The position numbers were made by a program, and so were the translations under genes. Under the pieces are notes generated by a model that saw only the letters and a program-made list of their open reading frames with translations, made no database searches and was not told where the DNA came from. From Schistosoma mansoni (Eukaryota > Platyhelminthes > Trematoda > Strigeidida > Schistosomatidae), in contig NC_031495.1 of assembly GCF_000237925.1 (NCBI RefSeq), positions 23,004,163 to 23,068,162 of the forward strand: a stretch of 64,000 bases of DNA, read 5' to 3'. Each line of letters begins with the position of its first letter. The stretch's first letter is position 1. Below are positions 26,339 to 37,991 of this stretch, piece after piece.

Positions 26339-26605
26339 TTTCGTGCCTATAGGTAACCCTCGTGCTATTGATAGAAGAAACCAGAGAAGTAGTGAATAGG
26401 TCTTTATTTCGATCTTCGCGCAGTCACAGTGGAGCGTGGGATTATCTGTTCAGACAAACAAAGGCTCTCAACATTCCATATAAGATAGTAGGGAATATAA
26501 CGCTTACAAAAGGTAAGGAAGTGAATGAATACTTGAACAATACTGTTTTAGCATATGCTTGGTTGTTTGGGGTCAACTCTTAACCAACCAACCTGAGCTG
26601 TTACA
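26339..26605 (-). repeat. 5' LTR of gypsy copy 2 (267 bp)
   Basis: Ends with the TG of the element at 26605, followed by AGTT. Identical by eye to the other LTR of the same copy. Confidence 0.9.
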
Positions 26606-26634
26606 AGTTTGCGTGAATTCGTAATGGTATAGGG

Positions 26635-27040
26635 CCCTAAAAACACAATCCTCAACGCTGAACACGAGACAACTGCAAAAATAGATATCTAATTCTTAAC
26701 GCAGAGAAAAGCCCCACGATGGAGAAGAAGGGACGAATGAATTCGATGAATTCCAATCCCTCGAATGGCATGGCTCGGCCTTGGATGCGTGGTCATTCTT
26801 GTGTAGCCTATACTTTTTATTCATATTAAACATATTGTTCTATATTCAACCTAAATCTGTTCTCTAACATATGTTGGTGGTTATTGCGATACTATGAGTC
26901 GGTGTAGACAACGACGTTATTTCCACGTAAGATCATATAGATTAGGCAGTTACATCATGACAAATCTACAATTTTAGGATCGGGTATCTTACTAGAGCAG
27001 TACTATTAACGAAGTAGGCTACAATTCTACAAAGTTTTTC
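26635..27040 (+). repeat. Diverged repeat, direct match to 535-935
   Basis: Parallel phrases with 535-935 ('aaaaatagatat', 'ggtcattcttgtgta', 'tagattaggcag'). Moderately diverged, no coding frame. Gypsy copy 2 landed about 30 bp to its left. Confidence 0.5.
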
Positions 27041-27559
27041 AGTACTAGGTTTCCTTCCTTAGCAGAAGCAAAAGCAATTTTTATGAGGCGGTTTGCCTGC
27101 TTACTTTCAGGATCCACTTTTTATCCTTTTCGATAAGGCCTATGAATGCCAAATCCTGTTACTGTTTCCAAAAGGAGCTTGCTCATTAAGGACTTACTAC
27201 TGTTTGGCTAGTGTTCAAGTCTAACCTTTGGTCCCTTTTTGGAAGACTCTCAACCGACTAAAAATGACTGACTTTTCAAAGAGATCCGTGTTGACAAGCT
27301 GTGGGGTTTTGTTCCCTAAAATCTCATCACTGCGTCCCAATTTCGCATCAGGTGTCCAGATTTTACTGTTTTCTTTATTTTCTGGGTGCTACTGTAAGCC
27401 AGTCGTTGACCTTATCATGTTTCTTGATTAAATAGTCTACGCCGCTCAGGCTTTGCTCTTGAATAGTCTATCTTGCGTCAATATGGGAATCTGCTGCTGA
27501 AACCATCAACAAATATATTTTACAGCTTTCTGTAATTTGTTGCTTTTTAACGTGCTTTC

Positions 27560-27910
27560 TTTCCTGTGACAGTGCTTTAAAGATACCACCAGTATTGTAG
27601 TTTGAAAACTCATTACCAGTAACACCTATAGTCGAAACGTGCCAACCCAGTTAAAATCAAAAGTCAGAAGCGAGGAGGTTGGAAGATATATTTGATGGGT
27701 TATCAATATATCGAGAAGTGACTGATCTAATCTGACTAGTGATCGTAGGAAATGTTTCCCACGCCGTTTTGTAACGTGATCTGGTATGGATGCATGACCG
27801 AGCGCTTTCAGCTAAACGAGTCCACTAAAACTAGTGTGGTCAGCATCCAATGTCGAACACTTACAGAGCTATTGATTTTGGAGAATTATTTACAGCTAGA
27901 GCTTAAATCT
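27560..27910 (-). repeat. Repeat, inverted match to 1500-1850
   Basis: Reverse complement aligns well with 1500-1850. Here the direct block (26635-27040) and this inverted block are both present, whereas at 535-1850 both run the same way, so the region was rearranged after copying. 27041-27559 holds nothing I recognise. Confidence 0.55.
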
Positions 27911-29007
27911 GTTTATTTGTTATCCACTGCGTTATGGGGATCCGTCTCGATGATGTCATTCAAATCTAAAGCTGGACCCATGATAGCGATCCCTACATCC
28001 CTAAAATCTAACAGATTCTCATCTGCTGCTGGCTATTTGTCTGAGAGCATCTTTCTAGCTGTATCTATCACGTTAATCGACTCAAGAAACAGCAGAGACT
28101 TTGTAGGCTGATATGCTTTGCACGGCTAGGGTGATAATGGCTTGAAAATTCTTCTGTATGCACCCGGTGTGAGTTAGATGCACATATGATACCATTTGCA
28201 GCAGTTGTAACACTGCATTCCATCCTCGACCGAAAAGAAGCAATTTGGTATGCCACAACGATGTTTTGTTTACTTCATTAAAATTGTTAGGTGAGCTCAC
28301 AGAGAGGACAACACGAAAAATCTCCTAGTGTGAGAAAAACAAAAAAACAAATCTATAGAATAAGTGTTTTCAGAGCCCCGAAAGTTATAGACGCTGAACA
28401 TAAAAGGCTGAAACTTATGTTACTGTTGCTGAAAATCTTACCTAGATAAATGTAACAGAAGCCTTTACACCTCAGGACACAATCAAAGCTAAAAGACCTA
28501 CTCGACGAGGGAAAATACCACTGCCCTTTTAAAATGGATAGAGCCTCAAAAACCGTTGTGTCGAAAATAAGTGAAATGAGTGACAGAATTCCTCGTCTAG
28601 ATGTTGGTTGAGTTGAAACGGAGCATGAGACAGCCTAGATTACCATTGCAACTCTAATGTTTTTTTAGTGATGCTTTGAATGACAAAAGATTGGTTGGGA
28701 TCCCTTTTTTGAAAGCTATCGACACTCATATCCCAAGGAACAAAGTTTACTATTTCTACCAAAAGGTGAAGTTGAAGCGAATAATTGAATGGCCTAACAG
28801 CGCGCCAAAAGAGTTAACGGTAATGGATTCGGTTTCATCTTCGTTTTCTTTTTCACTTTCCTTTTGTCACTCTGCAGAATTTGTTGCACTGCCTGAACAT
28901 TCCATCTCTTCATTAAATAATAGATATGGTAGTTATATTACCGTGTTTTTTTCCAACGTATACAATCTAAATAATGCAATATTTCTTCTTGTAGATTTTC
29001 TTAGTGT
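27911..29007. other. Upstream of the IRF gene; no gene recognised
   Basis: About 1.1 kb with short open frames of no family resemblance. It should contain the promoter and any 5' untranslated exon of the IRF gene. A pyrimidine-rich stretch before AG at 29003-29004 could be a splice acceptor just before the first coding ATG, so an upstream leader exon is possible. No TATA element can be called with confidence. Confidence 0.4.
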
Positions 29008-32000
29008 ATGGATATTCGTGTCAGGCTTCGGCCTTGGTTGGAAAGTCGACTTAACGACGGATGGATCGAAGGACTAAAGTGGATCGACAGAGAAAAGGGA
29101 ATATTTAGGATTCCCTGGAAGCATCATAGTAAGCATACATGGACGGAAGATGATGCTGCCATATTTAAGGTATATCGTTGAACAAACATTCTTACTTTTC
29201 AGGACTGGGCTGTTGTTACTGGGCGTTATCGAGAGGGTATCGATACACCTGACTGGCCGATGTGGAAAACTCGGCTTCGTTGTGCGCTGAACAAAGCTCC
29301 TGATATCCAAGAGGTCAAGCAGCGTCACAACTTACACTGTGAAGAACCTTTTAAAGTGTATCGCTTTGTTAGCAAAACAGAATCTCTATGGCGAGCGAAT
29401 GCAATAAGAAATGCTAGTATGATTTTCGATGGTATACAGGCAGGGTGTAGATTCACTTCGTGGAGTGGAATGAACTCTGCTAGCTCCCCAGTGAATTCTC
29501 CAATTCCACTCTCAAGACGACCTACGCTGATTGTCCAGAAGTTGTCAGGACTCAAGTCAAATTCCCATCGGTTCGCTCTGGTATGTATGATGTTGCTTAC
29601 TTAGACTTAACACCATTTGCATCGCATTTAAGTCTTATATCATTTCATTTATTTTCCACTTGCATAAGTAAAATCAGAATCTCTAAATTTGTCTACATCA
29701 ATTATCTTAATTAGTTTCTGGGGTATGATTAAGTTCGATTTCTAAGGCGTTGAAGTTTTATGTGCTTACCTTTATATTTCAAATAATTTTGATCGGTGAT
29801 GGTTAGAATAGTTGATTGTTGAGGGTCCGGTTTATCTGGTAATTTTGAGTCTAATATGTGTACACTTATTTGTCTTGTTTTTTTTTTGTCATCATAGTCG
29901 CTTCCACTCCCATTGTCTCGTCCATACCATCGTAGTGGGAATTAAACTTGCGCTTGTTACCCCTCGTTGAACATCAGACCAGGGATCTCCAACCGTTGTT
30001 TGCTATCTTTGATTTGATTAACATCTTGTAGCGTTGTGCAGTTTTTATAACTTCGTTTATAAATATGTAATAATAATATGAAACAGTTATAGTTTAGAGC
30101 GCCTTTATATAAAATGACTACCTTTGCTGTTGTAGTTTTAACATCAGCCTTTAGTGTTCAATATAGGCAGTTAAAAACGACCAGAACATTAAACTCGGAG
30201 TTTTGAGACCATCAATTGTTGAGATACAAACATCGTATTTCAGCCAGACTGCCAGGTACTTTGCTCACACTCATCCTGCGTAGTATTCTGTTGAGAAGTA
30301 TTCTAAAAGCCCATATCTTTGAATGGCTGTGTTCTATCAGTAGGCTGCCAGGTTAGATCATCTAAATATTTGTTGGAGCCAGTGACTCTCGGACGTAGGT
30401 AGCTAACAAACATTCCCAATTCTTGGGGGTCTTACTTCACAAGCTGAAGATAGTTATCTTGCTGCATTCTGCATAGTCACCATTTGTTAATTTATTAATG
30501 ATTCAGATAAAGGTAAGCTACTTTCAATCTTGCTGCGCAGAAACAGATCTGGGGTGACCCACTCTCTTGGGGCTACATATTGTTGTACTTGCTTTATGTA
30601 AAATATTCGCAACTATAATGGCCGACCTCAACACCTGTACCCAAATTTTAAGAAGTTGCTTCAAACATTTTTGTTCCGTCGAAAGTGCCTCATCTTTTGG
30701 CTCAAGTTCACAAAGATTGAAAGGAATATTATATAAAATTTATTTTAAACGTTTCAATCGATGTCATTGAGTGATTTATCACTGCTATATCATTTCAGAT
30801 CCGAAGGGGTGATGGTGTTCAACATATCCAGTCCAATTATCGCCCTGCTTATTTACTCCAAGGTCACCAGCTTAACCGTCACAGGATTTATCACAATTCT
30901 ACTAGCACGAATGCTAATCAAAGACTGGGATGCGATAATGATAGCATGAACTTAGATAGTTATGCCAGCCTATCCCCATCAACTTACACTGAGTATCAAG
31001 CTCCAAACAACACTACAGTTATAACTGGCGGCATATCTCTTCCTAACCGTTTTGTCCCTGGGAGTGGTTCAGCAAATCAACATGTTCAGTTGTTACCTGA
31101 CATTATGGAACCAGAATACCATCAGTTAGGTGTGCGCATCCAACATCTAAGTGTCCGCATTAGAGACACAATAGTTACCAATCCTAATGGCTGTTGTATT
31201 TACTATGGAAGATTTGATGAGGTATTTACTATTTTCTTGACTAATGTATCTTACAGATCAGTTCACCTGCTGCTCCTGATCCTATTGAAGCACAAATTCC
31301 ACACCAAATCTCAGTAGCCAACAAGGCCTATGTTGATCTCTTGTTGGATAATATGGTCAGGGGAATCATACTGACGGTTATCCATGGTAGTATATACGCT
31401 GAAAGAATATGCAAGTGTGCTGTTTTTGTGTATATTCCTACGGTGGGTGGAGAATATATTTTGGCAAAGAAGCTTGGACGTCGGTTACGGGAGAAAATAT
31501 TCGACTATGATCAGTTTTTGTTTCATCTGGACTCATATCGTCAAAATCAACAGTCATGTCCTCATTTCGAAGTCGTTCTGGCATTTGGTCAACAACTGAA
31601 GCCTGGAATATCTACTGATAGCCTTTTGGTATGGGCTCGTGTTGCTAGTTGTCGTGCTTGGTTCCAGTTACACAAAGTAAGTGCTATTTGTTCCTAATAC
31701 TTCTGTCCATTTTATTACTGAATGCCAATCGTGAGGTCTTAAAATGAATAAAATGTATGTTCCTGTTTCTGGGATAGAACATCACGTTTTTGTAGTTATG
31801 TTGATTTTAAGTCTTTCTTGTTCATAAAATCCACTTTCATTGGTATACTAAGCTCATGTAGACACATTTTAGTCTGACAGTACTTTATCTTCCACAGTGA
31901 CGTTTTTAAGGACGCCAACATGTTTGTCATTCTAATTAATATATTTTTTGTAAGAACGATGGAGTTTTAGTTTATGAGTATTTCGTCACCGGTTTTCTTT

Positions 32001-35000
32001 CTCCGTATGTTTTATCCTTTCCTGTTGAATATGAGACTGTGTGCCACAAGTTAAAAGTTGATATATCAACTGGATAATAACAATAATCTTGTCTTTCAAT
32101 ACTCTTCACATGCTTAACCATTGTTTTTAAAACATTCAGATACTAATACTGTATTATCAAAATCTGAAAAGCCTTTGAAAGTCAATGGTGGTTATGCAGG
32201 CTCACCAACTCTTCATTTTCCTGCTAGCATTTGACTATTTGGGGTCTTCCTGATTTAAGTCTTTTTTTGTCAAGCCTATCTTATAGAAGTTGTCCACCTT
32301 TTTCTGTTCACATCTATGTATTCGAAAGATCAGTTTTACTATCCCTGTATTTAGTTGGGGTTTCCTTGTGCAATTTAGGGGGATTTGAATATTTAAAAAC
32401 TGCATTCTAAGATTGTTTGTTGTTTATTATCTCTTCACCCGACCGTTGCTGCTACCTTGACGTGGTGGTTGGGCTTGCCTATCGTGATGAAGCAATTGAG
32501 CTATGCTGGCTGGAACAATCGTTCCTCGAGGTCCTACCATGCCAGACAGGTCGGTTGAAGAGCGGTAAGACTAAAAGCAGCAATCCCAAGGTCCGAAGGC
32601 GAAGTCGTACTGCCGATTGTACAGAGGTGTGAAAGCAGTAAGGTGTTTCCTTCAGACAACCAGCATGACAGCGATGCTGCCTTCCCACAAGGAGGGGTGG
32701 GGTTAGAAAAGGTCGACCCTAAAAATGCACACCTCGCCTTATCCCATGGATTTCCGTCTCCGGCGGTAAGGTCCTTTGAAGAACGGAGCTAACACGTCAA
32801 AAATCCCCCACAAAAAGGCCGTGCGTGACAGGCCTCAAGCAGTTGTCCCTTGGACACTGCGGTCACGCTCCCAGGTCGTTAAGACCAACACTAATCCAAC
32901 TTCTTTTTCAGGTCCCTTAAGAAATACCCTTTCACGGTGTGGGCAGCCGGGAAGTGATATTAGCCCTCATACCCGTAACAGCACACGAGACCAAGTTGGT
33001 CACTTTCAATTCCTTCCTACTCCTAATAACTCTCTTATCTCTAGAATCTAAGCACAATTGAACCCGAAAATTGCAGCTACCTTGACGTGGTGGCTGGGCT
33101 TGTCTGTCGTGATGAACCAGTCGAGTTATACTGGATGGATCAGTCGTTCCTCGAGATCCTACTGTAGTGAAGGAGAATACAAGTAGGGCCAATCGAATGT
33201 ATTTGAGCACAAAATTACAGAACATCTTAGTAAAATCTGAGAATCATACAGTAAATACTTAATTTGCAAAATGTCAATCAGTTGTCTCAAACTTGATTTC
33301 CTTTTGCAAATACCAGTCAATCTTCTCAGACTTCATTGTTCTTTCGAGTCCACGCTAATCATTCTTTGTTCTCGTTCTCTTTTCTTTGATCTTCTTAACC
33401 TTCTGCCGCCAGACATTTCGCTTTTGATTGATGATACATTCTACTCATCTGTCGACATCAGTAGTACACACCACATTACCATGCCGGTAAGACTAAAATC
33501 AGCAAACTCAAGGTCCGAGGGCGAAGCCGTACTGCTGACTGTACCAGAGGTGTGGCAGCAGTAATGTGTTTCCCTCAGACAGCCAACATAACGACGATTC
33601 TGTCTTCCCATAAAGGGCGGGCGGGCTTAAAAAAGGTCGACCCTAAAAATACACACCTCGTCTTGTCCCATGGATATCCGTCTCCTGCGATAAGATCTCA
33701 ACAAGTACGGAGCTAATACAAAAATCACCCACAAAATGGTCGTGTGCAACCAGCCTCAAACAGTTGTCCCTTGGGCACTGCGGTCACGCTTTCAGGTCAC
33801 TAAGACCACCTTTAGCCCAATTCCCTTTTCGGGTACCTTTAGGAGAACCCTCTCACGATGTAGGCAACCGGGAAGTGATAACCGCCATCATACCTCTAAC
33901 AATCAAGACAAGCACAATTGAACCTGTATCCACAGTAGACGAGTATACTTTCACTTCATCTGCTAGGCCCCGACCGTTGCTGCTACCTTGACGTGGTGGT
34001 CGGGCTTGCCTATCGTGATGATCCAATCGAGCTATGCTGGCTGGAACAATCGTTCCTCAAGGTCCTACCATGCCAGACAGGTCGGTTGAAGAGCGGTGAG
34101 ACTAAAAGCAGCAATCCCAAGGTCCGAAGGCGAAGTCGTACTGCTGACTGTACAGAGGTGTGAAAGCAGTAAGGTGTTTCCTTCAGACAACCAGCATGAC
34201 AGCGATGCTGCCTTCCCACAAGGAGGGGTAGGGTTAGAAAAGGTCGACCCTAAAAATGCACACCTCGCCTTATCCCACGGATTTCCGTCTCCGGCGGTAA
34301 GGACTTTTGAAGAACGGAGCTAACACGTCAAAAATCCCCCACAAAAAGGCCGTGCGTGACCGGCCTCAAGCAGTTGTCCCTTGGACACTGCGGTCACGCC
34401 CCCAGGTCGTTAAGACCAACACTAATCCAACTTCTTTTTCAGGTCCCTCGAGAAATACCCTTCCACGGTGTGGGCAGCCGGGAAGTGATACTAGCCCTCA
34501 TACCCTTAACTGCACACGAGACCAAGTTGGTCACTTTCAAATCCTTTCTACACCTCCTAATAACTCTGTTATCTCCACGACTAACCCTTCCCACGTCCTT
34601 TTATCACCTCGCACCGCTAGGGCAAACGATTCGAGTACACAGAACGTTATTCCTGGTCTCCTGAAACCACGCTCTAAACTACATGTAGGAACTTTTAATG
34701 TCCGAACATTGTGCCAAATAGGACAACAGGCTTCCTTAGCTATGACTCTAGAATCTTACACCATCGATGTATGCTGCGTCTCCGAAACGCGCATACAAGA
34801 TCCGAGTAGTGTCATTCATTTGACCGCACCTAATCAAAATAAAGATTCATCTCGATACACGCTTCGTGTATCTGGAAGCCCTGATGCTGCTTCCCGTGGC
34901 CTCACTGGAGTAGGTATAGCATTAAGTCCTAGGGCAGAACTAGCTCTTTTAGACTGGATCCCAGTAGACAGTCGTCTATGCGCTGTCCGAGTAAACGGTT

Positions 35001-37946
35001 CAGTAAGGACCCGGAAAGACAGGGAAACTCGTCGTTGCCTCTTCGTCGTCTCTGCCTACTCTCCCACTGACTGCAGCTCAGACGATATAAAAGATGAGTT
35101 TTACAGGAAACTTTCTGACCTTCTCCGAAAAGCTAGGCGTTCTGATGTAGTAATAGTAGCAGGTGACTTTAATGCTCAAGTAGGTAAACTAAGTGAAAGG
35201 GAAAGACACCTGGGTGGATCTTATGGTGTCATGGCGAAAAGAACAGATAATGGCGACCGTCTGTTGCAGCTATGCTCAGATAACCGCCTATTTCTTGCAA
35301 ATACTAACTTTAAGCATAAGGAAAAACATCTTTTGACATGGCGACCCCCGAATTCGTCCCAACGTTGGACCCAATTAGATCACATCGCTATCAGCCACCG
35401 ATGGAGGGGCTCGATAGAAGACTGTCGCTCATTCTGGGGCACATGTTTAGATTCAGATCATGCTCTAGTGCGAGCACGTATCTGTCTGCGTCTTACTGGT
35501 CGTAGGAAAGACACTGCAGGGAAGCCTCTAAGGGTTCTACTTAATGATAGGCAAGCTAAGAATATATTTCAGGAACAACTAGAAAAACAGTTAGGCAGCC
35601 ATGTAAGTTGTGTCCACCTCGAAGCAGCGTGGAATGACATCCGAAAAGCTGTGGAAACAGCAGTGATATCCGCTAGTAAGGTAAACCATAACGTTAGGGA
35701 GAAACAATGGATCTCGGCAGCATCTACCGCACTGATAGATGCTCGTAAACTCATCCCACCTGGCTCTGAACATAACGAAGAGCGGAGTCAACTTAAGCGC
35801 AGACTTATAAGAAGCCTACGTAATGATCGTGAACAGTGGTGGGTAGCGAAAGCAAGAGAGATGGAAAAGGCAGCGGCAATAGGTAACAGTAGGCAGCTAT
35901 TCAGACTCGTTAAAGAAACCGGTATTAGGAACCCGAATATCAGTGAAACCATCTCAGATAAAGATGGGCATATTATTCATTCTCAATCCAGGAGATTGGA
36001 TCGATGGGCAGAACACTTTAGGGATCAGTTCAACTGGCCTTCAGCCACACTTCAATTACCCATGATCCCCAGTCGTCCTGAATGGCAAATTGATGTAAGT
36101 CCTCCAACTCTCTGCGAGGTTGAAAAAGCTATAGGAAATCTGAAGCGAGGGAGAGCAGCAGGCCCTGACAGGTTGACCCCTGAGATTTTTAAGGATGGTG
36201 GTCCAGTACTAGCAGTGAGATTGACTGAGGTCTTAGGTAGAATCTGGGAACTGGACGTAATTCCATCTGACTGGTCCCAATCACTGATTGTGCCAGTCTA
36301 TAAGAAAGGACAAAAGTCCTCCTGTGACAATCACAGAGGAATCAGTTTGACTAATATAGTGTCTAAAATATTAGCTTCAATAATACTAGGTCGCCTAACC
36401 AAAGCTCGTGAAGAGCAGACTAGAGAAAACCAGGCTGGTTTTCGACCTGGACGTGGTTGTATAGACCAGATATTCACCCTACGTCAGGTCCTAGAACATA
36501 GACATACATTCAGACGTCCCACAATAGTAGTATTTCTTGACCTTAAGGCGGCATTTGACTCAGTTGATCGTGAGGTTCTATGGCAGTGTTTGTCAGTGAA
36601 AGGAGTACCAAAGAAGTACATTAACCTCATAAAGGCTCTCTACTCGAACACAACTGGTCGAGTTAGAGCCTATGGCGAACTGTCATCAGAACTGATTACC
36701 TCAAGTGGCGTTCGTCAGGGCTGTCCACTCTCCCCATTCTTGTTTAACTTTGTCATTGACATACTTTTAGAGATAGCACTTTCATCATCTAAACCTCCAG
36801 GAGTTGAACTTTTGCCGGGAGGCTCACTTGTTGACTTAGAATACGCCGACGACATAGTTTTACTCGGTGAAGACGCTGACAACATGCAGAGTCTTCTGAC
36901 CACTATAAGCAACTATGCAGGCATGTTCGGAATGCGATTCTCTCCCTCGAAGTGCAAAATGTTACTTCAGGATTGGGTTGCAGCGACACCTGAACTAATG
37001 ATAGGGAGTGAAGTAGTTGAGCGTGTAGACCACTTCACTTATCTTGGGAGTCTCATCAGCCCTTGTGGTCTGGTATGTGACGAAATCTCAGCACGGATAC
37101 AGAAGGCTCGTCTAGCTTTCGCCAACTTGCGTCATTTATGGCGTAGGCGAGATATCCGTCTAGCAACCAAAGGACGGGTTTACTGTGCAGCAGTTCGCTC
37201 CGTCCTACTTTATGGCAGTGAAACATGGCCAATAAGAGTAGAGGATATTCGTAGGCTACTAGTATTCGATCATAGGTGTCTTCGAAGCATTGCTCGTATA
37301 TCCTGGGACCACTGGGTAAGTAATGCAGTTGTTAGGGGACGAGTACTAGGTAGGGATGGCAAATCGATTGATGAAGTAGTGAAACTTCATCAGTTGAGAT
37401 GGCTGGGACATGTGTTACGTATGCCCGACCACCGACTGCCCCGACGTGCAATGTTTCATGGTGTAGGAGTAGGTTGGAAGAAAGCTAGGGGTGGCCAGAC
37501 CAAAACGTGGCACAAATCTATGAAGTCACTGACAAGTGGACTGGGCCATGTTGGTAGGTGTAGACTACCTGGTTGGGATTCGCGAGATGATAACAACCTA
37601 TGGTTAGAGACCTTGAATGACATGGCTCAAAATCGCTTGCAATGGCGAAGGTGCATCCACTCTTTGTGTTCTACCAAATTCTAATCTTCTGAATTCCTCA
37701 TGTCTTTATCTTTTTCTCTTTCCAAATTTATTTCACTGTACTATACTCCTTCAATAATTTCTTCAAACCCTAATCTTTTGGATTTCTGATTATACTCCTA
37801 CTACTTCTACCACTATGGGATTTTAATCGACAACTACATCTCTGTGCTAATGTGGTATGGCAACTCGAACTGATGTACGTACGTACGAAGTTCTACGTTG
37901 TGACTGACTGACTGACTGACTCATCTGCTAGGCAATACAATGCGCA

Positions 37947-37991
<45 letters not shown>

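Larger units (their letters stand above)
20325..26605 (-). mobile_element. Young Ty3/gypsy LTR retrotransposon, copy 2 (inverted, broken pol)
   Basis: A 6,281-bp second copy of the 4911-11158 family, in the opposite direction and flanked by AGTT. LTRs are 20325-20591 (3') and 26339-26605 (5') and look identical, so the insertion is very recent. The gag region is about 26142-25297 and pol about 25249-22190, with the same protease-RT-RNase H-integrase order. Pol has a small number of breaks (about two or three), so this copy is dead. A short local duplication sits at about 21800-21890 in the non-coding part. With copy 1 it gives a 15-kb inverted pair. Confidence 0.9.
33969..37920 (+). mobile_element. 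Full-length SR2-like RTE-clade LINE
   Basis: 3,952 bp between perfect 13-bp target duplications, so both ends are defined. The 5' end carries an HDV-like ribozyme candidate and a leader of about 330 bp. One long frame codes endonuclease and RT. The 3' untranslated region of 236 bp ends in (TGAC)n repeats (about 37900-37920), typical of RTE elements, which end in short tandem repeats and not poly(A). Family choice rests on endonuclease and RT motifs and the C-terminal 'RWLGHVLRMPDHRLPRRAM' box; SR2 is the RTE lineage known in schistosomes. It looks intact and recent, and lies in the sense direction in an IRF intron. Confidence 0.88.

Noticed and set aside
28676-29077. 133-codon frame overlapping the first IRF exon
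   Set aside because: It is in a different frame from the IRF DNA-binding domain and has no family resemblance; a shadow.
32438-33921. Tandem repeat array or CRISPR-like structure
   Set aside because: The repeated units are LINE 5' ends with their own target duplications, not regularly spaced short repeats.
33050-33924. The 15-base direct repeat as a chance match
   Set aside because: It brackets exactly a unit that starts with the LINE's first bases, so it was accepted as a target-site duplication instead.
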